The notes: a model not told the origin generated them from the letters alone. Shown: positions 1-8,983, counted from the first letter of the stretch. The stretch is DNA of 21,024 bases from a virus (IMGVR_UViG_3300025120_000699:1-21024); one strand, 5' to 3'. Translations and numbers: made by a program.

Positions 1-8
1 AGGTTAAT

Positions 9-263
9 ATGAATAAAATAGTAGAAGAACCAAAGCTTTTAGGACACAAAGAAGTTAATGGTCAACAGGTTCCTGTTTACAGTTGTAAAACAGAAACAGT
101 TCTTACAAATAAAAATACTAGTGAAACATACGAATCGGAAGAAGCGTGCACTGCAGACATTGAAAATCCAGATACGGATACTGCAGAAGAGCATATTCAA
201 AGAGATGTAAAAATTTTCGCACCACGACTTGCTAGTTTGGGTGCATCAAATAAGAAGGAATAA
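9..263 (+). CDS. Small acidic protein of the virion gene cluster, function unknown
   Basis: An 84-residue soluble, acidic protein. I do not recognise a domain. It has two cysteines (near residues 26 and 47), a Thr/Glu-rich middle and a C-terminus with basic residues; there is no signal peptide or membrane segment. The ATG is preceded by an AGG within the first bases of the window, a plausible ribosome binding site. The next gene starts one base after its stop codon, so it belongs to the late structural operon. It is probably a minor virion or assembly protein, but that rests on position only. Confidence 0.6.
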   Translation: MNKIVEEPKLLGHKEVNGQQVPVYSCKTETVLTNKNTSETYESEEACTADIENPDTDTAEEHIQRDVKIFAPRLASLGASNKKE

Positions 264-264
264 A

Positions 265-1071
265 ATGTTAAAAAAGATTCTACCAGTTATCGGAGGTACA
301 ATAGGTTTTGCTATTGGCGGACCTATGGGCGCAGCTATTGGTAGTGGATTAGGATCAGCAGCAAGGGGAGATAATCCTTCTAACGTTGCAACAAACGCTT
401 TGATGGGTTTTGGTCTAGGGAGTTTTGGAGCTAGTGCAGGTCTATTCGGAAAAGCGCCTGCTACAAGCTATGGAGCAACTGCTGTACCTAAAAATATTAA
501 AAATGCTAAAACCGTTGCAGAATTAAAAACTGCATTAGGTGGAGCACCAAGTTCGATGGCCACAAAGACCGCAGGTCAAGCATTAGCTAAACCAGGGATA
601 GGAGCACAAGCATTACAATTCGCAAAAGATAATAAATTATTAACAGGTGCTTTAGGTCTTAGTGCTTTAGGTGGAATGGGAGCATTTAAAGAAGAAGATA
701 CAAGTATGCCACCACCAGCACAGATTGAACCTGGTAGCCAAGGTATGTTCGATGTCAGTGCACCGAGGGCCACGTACTATGATACTGCAACAGGTAGATA
801 CGGAGCATCAGCTCCGACATTGCAACCCATTGCAAGAGTTGCTGAGGGAGGTTTCCCTCGTAAAACAGGACAGATCGACGGACCAGGGACAGAAAAATCT
901 GATGACATCCCTGCAATGTTATCTGATGGTGAGTTTGTTATGACTGCTGCTGCAGTTAGAGGACTTGGGGCATTGAATGGTGCAAATAAAGATGATAAAG
1001 TAGAACAACGTCGCAAGGGCGCTAAGATGATGTATGACATGATGGATAAATTTGAAAGTAAGGTAGCATAA
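265..1071 (+). CDS. Virion protein with glycine-rich N-terminus and conserved 'DGPGTxxSDDIPAxLSDGEFVM' type C-terminal motif
   Basis: A 268-residue protein. The N-terminal ~60 residues are hydrophobic and rich in Gly and Ala (a GG-rich amphipathic or membrane-active segment). The middle is Ala-rich and low complexity. The C-terminal third carries the motif read as DGPGTEKSDDIPAMLSDGEF followed by VMTA, which I recognise as recurrent in tail or virion-associated proteins of marine phages. The frame is open back to a TTG at 229, but the ATG at 265, with AGAAGGA just upstream and one base after the previous stop, is the better start. Its stop overlaps the next ATG by one base (TAATG), implying translational coupling. 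The exact virion location is not shown by the sequence. Confidence 0.75.
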   Translation: MLKKILPVIGGTIGFAIGGPMGAAIGSGLGSAARGDNPSNVATNALMGFGLGSFGASAGLFGKAPATSYGATAVPKNIKNAKTVAELKTALGGAPSSMATKTAGQALAKPGIGAQALQFAKDNKLLTGALGLSALGGMGAFKEEDTSMPPPAQIEPGSQGMFDVSAPRATYYDTATGRYGASAPTLQPIARVAEGGFPRKTGQIDGPGTEKSDDIPAMLSDGEFVMTAAAVRGLGALNGANKDDKVEQRRKGAKMMYDMMDKFESKVA

Positions 1072-2012
1072 TGGCTGAAACAATATACCAATATCAACGA
1101 CAAGCACCCTTTATTGAAGAGAGAGCAGAAAAATTATTAGAGTCTGTGTTTGGTTCACAAGGACTAGCATCTAGACCTTCAGAGATCCCTGCATATGAAG
1201 TAGCAGGCTTAACTCCCCAACAACAAGCTGCCATTCAAAGAGCAGAAGCAGGACTTGGTGCCTATCAACCAGACCTAGAGGCTGCAAGGACAACCATTGG
1301 TACAGGCTTAGAAGCAATCGGTGCCGCTCAAGAAGTTTTAGATCCATCACAAATTTCTACATACATGGATCCTTATCAACAACAAGTTACACAAGAAGCT
1401 TTAGCTGAATTACAAAGACAATCTGATATTCAAGGACAAAGAACTTCTGCCGAAGCCGTGGCAGCAGGTGCATTTGGTGGATCACGATTCGGTGTTCGTG
1501 AAGCAGAAGAAGCTAGGAACTTAGCTCAGGTTCAATCACAAAGAATTTTTGAAGATTTATCCCGAAACTATTTACAAGCACAACAAGCTCAAAGAGCAAC
1601 AGCACAACAACTTGGTACAATTGGAACACAAACACTACAAGCTGCGCAAGGACAAGCAGGCTTAGGACAACTAGGACAACAGCTAGGTGGTGAAGATATC
1701 AACAGGTTATTGGGCCTTGGACAACTGACACAACAGTTTGGTTTCGAAGGACCAGGAGGAGCATTCGTTCCTGGTCAAGCACAGATTGAAGCTGCAAGAG
1801 CAACAACTTTAGCAGAGCAAAAAGAACCGTTTGAAAGAACAGCTTTTGCTTCTGATATTCTACGAGGCGTTCCCTCATCACAAATTACATACACACAACA
1901 ACCCACTCCTTCTGCTCTTCAACAAGCTTTAGGATTAGGTATCGCAGGACTTGGTGCTTATGGTTCAGCGGGAGGAACATTCGGTGGTATTAGTTCCTTG
2001 TTTGGAGGTTAG
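1071..2012 (+). CDS. Gln/Ala-rich virion protein, probably internal or DNA-ejection protein
   Basis: A 313-residue protein very rich in Gln, Ala and Gly. From about residue 115 it has the signature MDPYQQQVTQEAL, then a helical stretch with many Gln and Arg, then AAGAFGGSRFGVREAE. I associate this signature with a widespread family of phage structural proteins in tail or ejection gene clusters. Residues about 60-260 are predicted by eye to be mostly helical, coiled-coil-like repeats. The last 35 residues are a Gly-rich hydrophobic tail. It starts in a TAATG overlap with the preceding gene and ends directly against the next ATG, so it is cotranslated with them. No enzyme motif is seen. Role in DNA ejection is inference. 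Confidence 0.7.
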   Translation: MAETIYQYQRQAPFIEERAEKLLESVFGSQGLASRPSEIPAYEVAGLTPQQQAAIQRAEAGLGAYQPDLEAARTTIGTGLEAIGAAQEVLDPSQISTYMDPYQQQVTQEALAELQRQSDIQGQRTSAEAVAAGAFGGSRFGVREAEEARNLAQVQSQRIFEDLSRNYLQAQQAQRATAQQLGTIGTQTLQAAQGQAGLGQLGQQLGGEDINRLLGLGQLTQQFGFEGPGGAFVPGQAQIEAARATTLAEQKEPFERTAFASDILRGVPSSQITYTQQPTPSALQQALGLGIAGLGAYGSAGGTFGGISSLFGG

Positions 2013-3185
2013 ATGGCTATCTTAGATAGACCAATGTTTCAACGACCATTGACCAAGGACCAGCTACGTCAGTATGGAATACCGGCATTTGCTAATGGTG
2101 GTGTTGTAAACATGAGTAATGGTGGTTTGCCTTTTCTACCTAATAAACCACAAAATTCTGTTCCACCTTCATCAAAACAAGATTTATCTTCCATCCCATC
2201 TGGAACAGTTATTAGTAAGAAAGTAATAGAGAGAGATGGAAAACAGATAGAGGTTACTGAGACGGTTATAACTGGCGCTAGAGGAATAAAAGTAATACAA
2301 AAAAATGAAAGAGTACTTTTTGAACCAGGAAAAACAATACAGACTCCTAGAGGGGAAAAAGTGATTCCTGCTAAAGGTGAAGAACAGGAGCTCGGTGAAG
2401 TTGAGATAGAGGAAAAAGAAGAGAAAACAGATCCTCCAGCAGAGGATGCTCCAACAGTAGAACCTCCTGCCTCTACTACAGATGATCCAAGCGCTCCAAA
2501 AGAGAGAGAAAAAAGAGATACTCTTGCTGATCTCGTAAAAGAAAGATCTGATTTATATAAGCAGCTTTTAGGAGATCCAAAAGAAATGATGAAACAACAA
2601 GGATTTTTACAGCTTGCACAATTTGGTTTAAATCTAGCTTCTGCTAGAGGAGGTAATTTAGCAGAAAAAATTGCTAAATCTGCAAAAGATCCATTACAAG
2701 CTTTTGCACAATTAGCTCAACAAGCAGCTCGAGATGAAAGAGCAATTGATGTTGCTGCTATTGAGGCTGGCGAAGCAGAACTAGCTCAAATTAGAAAACG
2801 TGAAGAAGAGATGAGCAATCTAGAACAACAGGCAAAATATTTAGTTGAAACCGGAGTCATGAAAAATGAAAGAGCTGCAGTGGAATATATTTATGACGCA
2901 CAAAAAGGAGCAACTGGAAAAACTGCCACAGAACTATTTAGTTCAGGATATAATGCTGCACAGGGATTAGCAACAGGAGGAGCTCAGATAGTAGCCGGAG
3001 CAGTAGCTGCTGGCGGTCAAGTACCTAAAGGTAATGTATTTAATTCTCCTTTAACAGATGATGGTAAAGTTGACTTCGGAGCTTTAGAACCTAATGTTCT
3101 TTACATTGATCCTGATGAGCAAGTTTTCATGAAACCAGAAGCAAAGAGTGATAATATAATAGAATATAACTTTACGGTGTTCTAA
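2013..3185 (+). CDS. Virion-associated protein with Gly-Gly motif, acidic Pro/Glu linker and helical C-terminus
   Basis: A 390-residue protein. Residues 1-60 contain the repeat-like FANGGVV and MSNGG elements. Residues about 120-170 form an acidic Pro/Glu/Asp/Thr linker that looks disordered. Residues about 175-300 are charged and Ala-rich, likely coiled coil. The last ~60 residues look globular. A strong Shine-Dalgarno GGAGG (2004-2008) sits inside the end of the preceding gene, just before its TAG, and fixes the start at 2013. It lies between two virion genes and is followed after one base by the 1338-residue protein. I do not recognise a family beyond the Gly-Gly motif shared with neighbouring genes. 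A structural or tail-fibre-adaptor role is possible. Confidence 0.65.
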   Translation: MAILDRPMFQRPLTKDQLRQYGIPAFANGGVVNMSNGGLPFLPNKPQNSVPPSSKQDLSSIPSGTVISKKVIERDGKQIEVTETVITGARGIKVIQKNERVLFEPGKTIQTPRGEKVIPAKGEEQELGEVEIEEKEEKTDPPAEDAPTVEPPASTTDDPSAPKEREKRDTLADLVKERSDLYKQLLGDPKEMMKQQGFLQLAQFGLNLASARGGNLAEKIAKSAKDPLQAFAQLAQQAARDERAIDVAAIEAGEAELAQIRKREEEMSNLEQQAKYLVETGVMKNERAAVEYIYDAQKGATGKTATELFSSGYNAAQGLATGGAQIVAGAVAAGGQVPKGNVFNSPLTDDGKVDFGALEPNVLYIDPDEQVFMKPEAKSDNIIEYNFTVF

Positions 3186-3186
3186 A

Positions 3187-6100
3187 ATGCCTATTGAATT
3201 TGGCAACACAGCGCCTTCTGCTAATAGCACTTCTCCTCTAAATGAGAAAGAAGATGATACAATTACAGGTTTTAAAAGTTTTTTCGCAGGGGTAGGTTCT
3301 GGTCTATTTAAAATACCAGAGGGTGTTTTTTCTTTAGGGGCTGCTTTATATGATTTAGGTGCAGATACTAATACAGCCGCTCAAGTAGAATCATTTTTTG
3401 ATAAAATCAATCCTTTTGATGAAATGGCAGAGAAGACGACTGCTGGAAAGATAACAGAATTTGTTGTTAGTTTAGGTATTCCTTCAACAGCAGGTTATAA
3501 ATTAGGAACAAGTTTAGCTAGAAAAGCAATTGATGCTAAAAAGAAACCAGGAAATTATTTATCTTCTAATAAAGTTACTAGCTTAATTAAAGAAAAGAAA
3601 AATCTTGGAAAGAATAGTTTAATAAAAGATGAAGTTAAGGATAGGGCAAAAATTTTTGCTGGTGGTTTAGGTGGAGCAGGCATCACTGATTTTATTTTTA
3701 CCAATGATGATTTTGGAACATTAGGTGATGAATTAGGTGGAATTACTAAGAGAGACGTAAGAGAAGGTCTTGAAGGTAGAGAAGATGCAGTAAGAAGGTT
3801 ATCTAATAGATTAAAATTTGCTACTGAAGGAGCTGCCATTGGTAGTATTTTAGGAGGAGGTTTCGCTCTTTTAAAAGAAGGAGCTAAAGCTAATAAAATT
3901 GTTTTTAATAACGATCCTGTTATTCAATCTGTAAGAAAAGCAATTAATTCTATAACTCCAGAAGGAAACTTACCAAAAGAAATTTTTAATATTCAACAAA
4001 CAGGTAAGTCATTATTAAAAGGTTTTGAAAAAGGTGCAGCGGATGCTGGTGAAAAAATTCAAAAGTCAATGGATGATATTTTAGACGCTAGTGCAAACCT
4101 GTCTTTATCCACTAGAAAAAAGAAATTATTTTCTAATTTAATCTCTGATACTTTATCTCAAAAAGGAAGAACAAAAGAGGTTACTGATTTACAAAGATTT
4201 AATCGATTAGATAATTTTTTACAAAACGAATTAAAACTAGCAAAAGGATCGGAGCAAGTTGTTAATTTAAAAGAAACAATTTTAGAGGCAAGAGGAGCTG
4301 TAGATAGTCTATCTGAAAACCTGTTAAAAATAATTCCTGACACTTCAGCAAATCAAGCTTTAAGAAAAAAAATACAAGAGAATCTAGGATCTTATTTAAA
4401 CAGAAGCTACCAAGCGTTTGAAAGAGACTTGCCTACGCTAGCTGGCTTTGAAAAATATTTCCCGGCCAGAGATGCTATAAGAAACGCTAGAAGATATATT
4501 ATAAAAAACTTTTTGAATGACCCTGTAAAAACAACAAAAGAAAAAAGAGATTTAATATTTAAAGCAGACGAAGTATTAACTAAATTATTAAAAGGAGAAT
4601 CTCAAGATTTACCTCCTTTTATTGATGCTAAAGCTTTACAAAAATTAGGATTAAATAGAGACATTGATACAGGTATCTTAAAACCTAGAAAAAATGTTCC
4701 TGAAGAATTAAGAGCTTTTTATGGAGAGGTAAAAGATCCTGCAGTTCAAGTTGCTCAAACTCTAGCTAAACAAACATCCTCTTTTGGACAAGTAAAAATG
4801 CTTGATGAAATAGCTGTGGCTGGAGATAAAAAAATATTTTTTGATTCTGTGGAAGAGGCAGCAGAAGCATTTAATATACCGAAAGATAAAGCTAAAGAAT
4901 TGCTAGTTCAATTCAAACAAGGAGAAAATTTAAATAATTTAGTTCCCACAAAACTTAATCAAAAATATACTTTAAAAACAATAGGAGATTCTATTATTGA
5001 TCAAGTAGATAATCAAAGAAATGGAACAATATCTAAGCTATATAACTATTTTGTCTTAGCTCCTAAATCTATATCACAACAAGCAAAGACAATATTTTCT
5101 CCTTTTACACATTTAAGAAACTTTGTTTCTGCTTCCGCTTTTACAATGATGAATGGTAATTGGTTTACAAATCCTGCTAAGACAGCAGATTTGTTCAAAA
5201 AATCTTGGAATGCTTTTTCTAAAGGAAAAAATAGTCCGGAAGCTAGAAAAAAATATTTAGAATATTTACAAGAAGGTGTTGTAACAACAAACCCTGTTTT
5301 AGGAGAAATAGAAAATTTAGCTAAAGATGTTATGAAAATGGGCAGTAATGAACCTAATAATTTGATAGGTAGACTTATGAAGCCTTTCTCTAAAATTAGA
5401 GAATTTGCGATCGACAAATATGCTGCCGAAGATAGTTATTGGAAAATATGGAACTATGAAGCCGAGAAGGATGCTTATACAAAAGTGTTTGATAATTTCT
5501 TTTCTAACTCAGAGTTTTTTGCTGGTAAAAGTAAGACAGCTATAAGCTCCGCTATTAGACAAGCTAGAACAAAAGGAATAAATTCTTTACCCACTGACGA
5601 AAGAGAAGCTGTTAATTCTTTAACTAAAATAGCCGGAGATGTGGTTGGAAGACCAGTTACGATAGATGATGGTTTATTTAATACTGTAAAGTTTGGAGCA
5701 AAAGGAATAGAAGAAGTTGATCCTATCGAAGGAATTGTAAGAGCTGTTTCTTCTGATGTTACAAAAAATAACATTCCTAATTACGAATATGTAGGAGACT
5801 TTGTCAAAGGATTAAGAAGATTACCTCTTGGAACATTCATAGCTTTCCCTGCAGAAATTTTAAGAACAGGATTTAATACAATTCAAAGAGGGATTAGAGA
5901 AGTAAAAAATCCCTATACAAAAGGATTAGGAATGAAAAGATTAGCTGGCGTTGCAACAACAGGTATCGCTTTACCGGCAGGCGCTGTAGAATTAGGAAAA
6001 CAATTATCTGGATTTACGGATGAACAAATGCAGGCTTTAAAAAAGTTTGTTCCTTCTTGGTCAGAAAATGGACTACTTGTTCCAACAGGAATTGACTCCG

Positions 6101-7203
6101 AATCAGGAAGGCCACAATATTTAGACCTTTCTTATATCTATCCTTACGATAGTTTGATCAGACCTGTTACAACAGCTCTTAATGAGATATCCAAAGGAAC
6201 AGAAACAGAAGAGAAAATATTTAAAACTTTAACCGACTCTGCAATTGTTTCTATGTCGGAACTTGCAAAACCCTTTGTATCAGAAGCTATCTTTATAGAA
6301 GCAGTGACAGATGTTTTTGTAAGAGGAGGAAGAACAAGAGAGAATACACAGGTGTTTAGAGAAGGAGATCCTATTGGAGAAAAAGTTTATAAAGCTGGAA
6401 TGCATGTTGTAGAAACATTTGCTCCAGGCTCTTTAAAAAGTATTCAAAGAATATCTAGTGCTCCTTTTAATATAGCAGATAAATACGGACAAACTTATGA
6501 TTTAGGTGATGAAGTCGCGGGTATTTTTGGGTTTAGAAATATTGAACTCGATCCTGCAAAGTCTTTAAAGTTTATGGTTTCTGATTTCAACAAAGGACTT
6601 TCATCAGCAAGAGGAAGTTTTTTAGGAGATACTTTACGAGGTGGAAAAGTTTCTCCACAAGAAGTATTCAATCAATACTTAGGATCAGAGATGATGAGAC
6701 AAAAATATTTTCAACAGATGTCTCAGAATGTTCAAGCAGCAAGAGTTTTAGGTATTTCTGAAAATGTAATCATGAATGAACTTCAAAGAATCCCTAAAAA
6801 AGATAGAGGAGCATTATTAAATAATACGTATTCTCCTTATGTTCCTAGTAAAAATGTTTTACAAACATTCTTTAAAAACGCTCAAAAATTAGCGACAGAA
6901 ACAGGAGAACCAATTTACAATCCGATGGATGATGCTATTACTTCTATCATAGAGTATGTAAATCAAAATTTAGGAAAAGAATTAGATAATGATTTAGATT
7001 TTGATGTTTCTCAGCCAACTGATTCTAGAGTTGGTTCTATTTTAGAGGGATTAGACTTCTTAACCAGACCAACCACGAACACTGGTCCAGGAACCATTGT
7101 CACCGGACAAGGACAAGGCTCGACAAACGCTAATGTAGATGTTAGATTTAGGCAAGGAACAATAACAGACCCAACTAATAGGGCTATAGGAAAATTAAGT
7201 TAA
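3187..7203 (+). CDS. Very large internal virion / DNA-ejection protein
   Basis: A 1338-residue protein, the largest in the window. The N-terminus (about 25-100) has a Gly-rich hydrophobic run and helices; another hydrophobic Gly-rich segment is near residues 213-230. Around residues 615-660 there is the pattern SPFTHLRNFVSASAF then MMNGNWF, which I associate with large internal or polyvalent-type virion proteins injected with phage DNA. A further apolar stretch lies near residues 915-935. No clear lytic transglycosylase, protease or polymerase motif is visible. The ATG is one base after the preceding stop with no good Shine-Dalgarno, so translation is probably coupled. Size, repeated amphipathic or apolar segments and position next to other virion genes fit a gp16-like ejection protein functionally, though not by visible homology. 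Confidence 0.65.
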   Translation: MPIEFGNTAPSANSTSPLNEKEDDTITGFKSFFAGVGSGLFKIPEGVFSLGAALYDLGADTNTAAQVESFFDKINPFDEMAEKTTAGKITEFVVSLGIPSTAGYKLGTSLARKAIDAKKKPGNYLSSNKVTSLIKEKKNLGKNSLIKDEVKDRAKIFAGGLGGAGITDFIFTNDDFGTLGDELGGITKRDVREGLEGREDAVRRLSNRLKFATEGAAIGSILGGGFALLKEGAKANKIVFNNDPVIQSVRKAINSITPEGNLPKEIFNIQQTGKSLLKGFEKGAADAGEKIQKSMDDILDASANLSLSTRKKKLFSNLISDTLSQKGRTKEVTDLQRFNRLDNFLQNELKLAKGSEQVVNLKETILEARGAVDSLSENLLKIIPDTSANQALRKKIQENLGSYLNRSYQAFERDLPTLAGFEKYFPARDAIRNARRYIIKNFLNDPVKTTKEKRDLIFKADEVLTKLLKGESQDLPPFIDAKALQKLGLNRDIDTGILKPRKNVPEELRAFYGEVKDPAVQVAQTLAKQTSSFGQVKMLDEIAVAGDKKIFFDSVEEAAEAFNIPKDKAKELLVQFKQGENLNNLVPTKLNQKYTLKTIGDSIIDQVDNQRNGTISKLYNYFVLAPKSISQQAKTIFSPFTHLRNFVSASAFTMMNGNWFTNPAKTADLFKKSWNAFSKGKNSPEARKKYLEYLQEGVVTTNPVLGEIENLAKDVMKMGSNEPNNLIGRLMKPFSKIREFAIDKYAAEDSYWKIWNYEAEKDAYTKVFDNFFSNSEFFAGKSKTAISSAIRQARTKGINSLPTDEREAVNSLTKIAGDVVGRPVTIDDGLFNTVKFGAKGIEEVDPIEGIVRAVSSDVTKNNIPNYEYVGDFVKGLRRLPLGTFIAFPAEILRTGFNTIQRGIREVKNPYTKGLGMKRLAGVATTGIALPAGAVELGKQLSGFTDEQMQALKKFVPSWSENGLLVPTGIDSESGRPQYLDLSYIYPYDSLIRPVTTALNEISKGTETEEKIFKTLTDSAIVSMSELAKPFVSEAIFIEAVTDVFVRGGRTRENTQVFREGDPIGEKVYKAGMHVVETFAPGSLKSIQRISSAPFNIADKYGQTYDLGDEVAGIFGFRNIELDPAKSLKFMVSDFNKGLSSARGSFLGDTLRGGKVSPQEVFNQYLGSEMMRQKYFQQMSQNVQAARVLGISENVIMNELQRIPKKDRGALLNNTYSPYVPSKNVLQTFFKNAQKLATETGEPIYNPMDDAITSIIEYVNQNLGKELDNDLDFDVSQPTDSRVGSILEGLDFLTRPTTNTGPGTIVTGQGQGSTNANVDVRFRQGTITDPTNRAIGKLS

Positions 7204-8249
7204 TGGCACCACCACGTAGAAGAAGAGCTAATATTAGTAGACCCTCTAGGCCGTCAGGAGGCCCGCCAGGGTCAGCACCGACTAGTAGAGCGGCTCAAAC
7301 AAGAGCGAATATCAGTAGAGCTAGAACGAGTAAAGCAGATATCGCTAGAGATTTAGACGCTGCTAGAGGCCGTAAAGAATTCTTTTCCAACAGACCAGAT
7401 GTCTCTGACGACAGAGCAGCTAGAAGAATGAAGCAAGCTGATGAACTTCAGCGATTCAAAAACCTATACACAAAGCCTGTTTATACAGATACAGGAAGTC
7501 GTGTTACGGGTGTCACTCAAATGAAGCTAGATGCTCCTAGAACGTTAGAGCAAGAAAGACAAAGATTAGTTCAGCAATATGGTCCTACGACAAGAGAAGT
7601 CATGGGAGATATTGGTTTTGGATTAGGTAGTCTTGCACAAGGTGTTGGTCAAGCAGCACAACAGTATCTAGGTTCCGGTGGATTATTTGGTTTAGCTGTC
7701 AATGCGTTTAGAGGTTTATCAGATACTGTTGATCAAAAAAGACAACAGCTTGGTGAAAAGATAAGCGCTTTAACAGATGTTCAAAAAGAAAAAATTGCAA
7801 ATCCCTCAAGACATAAATTAAGTATACTAAAAGATCCTGAACTACAGGATATTTCTCTTACTGAAAAAGAACAAATGACTGCTAAACAACAAGCAGATTT
7901 AATTAAACAAGGTATAACACAATTAGATACAATGGTACCTTCAACATTCTATGGATTACCTCAACAACCACCTGGGTTTAAAGTAATGCCTCCTGATCAA
8001 AGAGAATTATTAGCAGAGATAATGGCATCAGATGTTGGTAACAACAATCAAAACAACATGCAAATTCAAAACGGACAAGTAAGTTCTATTAGTAATCAAC
8101 AATTTGATGATGCTTTAAATAAATCAAATGAAATATTTGGTGAAGAGTCAATCTTTAGAGCTGAAGGTGGTTCCGTTGATAGTAGATTAGCAGAAATGCA
8201 AAAAAGTACTAACAACATTTATGGAACTGGTATATTATCTGTCAGATAA
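7203..8249 (+). CDS. Basic virion-associated protein with Arg-rich N-terminus
   Basis: A 348-residue protein. Its first ~60 residues are strongly basic and low complexity (poly-Arg, Ser, Pro, Gly), resembling a nucleic-acid-binding or packaged internal protein. Residues about 130-165 are Gly-rich and hydrophobic. The remainder is Gln- and Asn-rich. Near the C-terminus is FRAEGGSVDSRLAEMQ, sharing the Ala-x-Gly-Gly element with the genes at 265 and 2013. The ATG overlaps the preceding stop by one base (TAATG) and the stop is one base before the small gene at 8251. It is the last clear virion gene before lysis. Specific function is not known to me. Confidence 0.65.
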   Translation: MAPPRRRRANISRPSRPSGGPPGSAPTSRAAQTRANISRARTSKADIARDLDAARGRKEFFSNRPDVSDDRAARRMKQADELQRFKNLYTKPVYTDTGSRVTGVTQMKLDAPRTLEQERQRLVQQYGPTTREVMGDIGFGLGSLAQGVGQAAQQYLGSGGLFGLAVNAFRGLSDTVDQKRQQLGEKISALTDVQKEKIANPSRHKLSILKDPELQDISLTEKEQMTAKQQADLIKQGITQLDTMVPSTFYGLPQQPPGFKVMPPDQRELLAEIMASDVGNNNQNNMQIQNGQVSSISNQQFDDALNKSNEIFGEESIFRAEGGSVDSRLAEMQKSTNNIYGTGILSVR

Positions 8250-8250
8250 T

Positions 8251-8352
8251 ATGAGAATATTTACACACATTAGAAATTTAATAAGTACATTTATATTTAA
8301 AAGAAAGGAAAAAGACCCTCATGAAGAGCATTGGGGCATAGGATCAAGATGA
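8251..8352 (+). CDS. 33-residue peptide directly upstream of the endolysin, possible lysis accessory
   Basis: An uninterrupted reading frame of 33 codons plus TGA. It begins one base after the preceding stop and its TGA overlaps the endolysin ATG in an ATGA junction (8349-8352), the usual arrangement of translationally coupled genes. The first half is apolar/basic (residues 1-18, with Ile, Phe and Leu) and the second half is charged, ending in HWGIGSR. It has no good Shine-Dalgarno of its own, which fits coupling. The apolar segment is short for a holin transmembrane helix, but a pinholin-like or membrane-associated lysis helper is possible. It could also be only a spacer ORF. Confidence 0.5.
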   Translation: MRIFTHIRNLISTFIFKRKEKDPHEEHWGIGSR

Positions 8353-8810
8353 ATACAATTAAAATTACTGACGAATTAAAAGCAAGAATACGAGACCATG
8401 AAGGTTGTGTAGACACTGTTTATCTAGACAGCTTGGGAAAGGCCACGATAGGAATCGGGCACCTAGTACAAGCACATGAAAGAAAAAGATTTAAAGAAGG
8501 TGTTAAAATAGATCAAGAGGAAATAGAAGACCTATTTTTAATTGATCTCAATAGAGCCTGTGCAGGAGCAGAGCAATTAATATCAGAAAATTACAGAGGA
8601 GATAAAAGACTGCCTCAACAAATTGAGCATGTATTAGTTGAAATGGTTTTTCAATTAGGAAAAACAGGTGTTTCGAAGTTTAAAAAGATGTGGAAAGCAT
8701 TATCAAATGGGGATAAGCAGGAAGCTAAAAGTCAAATGAAGGACTCCAGATGGCATTCGCAAACCCCTGTGAGATGCGAAGCCTTAGCTGAAATTGTTGC
8801 AAACTCTTAA
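8349..8810 (+). CDS. Endolysin, T4-type lysozyme (glycoside hydrolase family 24)
   Basis: A 153-residue muramidase that cleaves the N-acetylmuramic acid to N-acetylglucosamine bond of peptidoglycan. The catalytic triad is at T4 lysozyme spacing: Glu18 (DHEG), Asp27 (YLDSLG) and Thr33 (ATIGIGH). The C-terminal half matches the T4 fold signature, with MVFQLGKTGV followed by FKKMWKAL and the SRWHSQTPVR element. Length is typical of the family. The frame opens at a TTG (8331), but ATG 8349 with AGGA at 8340-8343 is the natural start. There is no signal peptide or SAR segment, so export to the wall needs a holin, which is not obvious here. It closes the late plus-strand cassette; its stop overlaps the stop of the convergent minus-strand gene. 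Confidence 0.93.
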   Translation: MNTIKITDELKARIRDHEGCVDTVYLDSLGKATIGIGHLVQAHERKRFKEGVKIDQEEIEDLFLIDLNRACAGAEQLISENYRGDKRLPQQIEHVLVEMVFQLGKTGVSKFKKMWKALSNGDKQEAKSQMKDSRWHSQTPVRCEALAEIVANS

Positions 8811-8816
8811 AGAGTT
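8802..8816. terminator. Short palindrome at the convergent gene junction, possible weak bidirectional terminator
   Basis: AACTCTTAAAGAGTT is a perfect 15-base palindrome-like element (arms AACTC/GAGTT around TTAAA). It covers the overlapping stops of the endolysin and the minus-strand gene at 8807. Both sides are A/T-rich but no long T run follows, so the hairpin is weak. It could separate the two opposing transcripts or be only a by-product of the overlapping coding ends. Confidence 0.3.
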
Positions 8817-8983
8817 CTTCTAATAAAATTAGGGAACTGACCTTCTTCTTTAAAAAATCTATACGCTGCGTACCAATCTTTTTTGTACTCTGCTTGGCAG
8901 AATTCTTTGATGGATTCATCTTTATCTTCTTGCTTAAAGAAGTTTAAGAAATGATCTTTTGCTTTGTTGGTTAAGTTAAACAT
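8807..8983 (-). CDS. 58-residue protein at the end of the replication operon, unknown
   Basis: A minus-strand frame of 58 codons starting at the ATG complementary to 8981-8983, with a strong Shine-Dalgarno AAGGAG about six bases upstream (complement of 8991-8996). The protein is charged and aromatic, with Lys/Asp/Glu and many Phe, Trp and Tyr, for example KKDWYAAYRFFKEEG. No domain is recognised. The stop overlaps the endolysin stop. The good ribosome binding site and full codon run make it a credible gene, and it is the last one of the minus-strand cassette. Confidence 0.65.
   Translation of the reverse strand: MFNLTNKAKDHFLNFFKQEDKDESIKEFCQAEYKKDWYAAYRFFKEEGQFPNFIRRTL

Noticed and set aside
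229-264. Upstream TTG extension of the virion gene at 265
   Set aside because: It would overlap the preceding gene by 35 bases; ATG 265 has AGAAGGA just before it and fits the tight one-base spacing of this operon.
5046-5417. 123-codon minus-strand open frame inside the 1338-residue virion gene
   Set aside because: Antisense shadow of a continuous, well-supported coding frame; no ribosome site and no motif.
8725-8919. 64-codon minus-strand frame across the endolysin end
   Set aside because: The alternative minus-strand frame 8807-8983 has a strong AAGGAG site and ends exactly at the convergent stop, so it is preferred.
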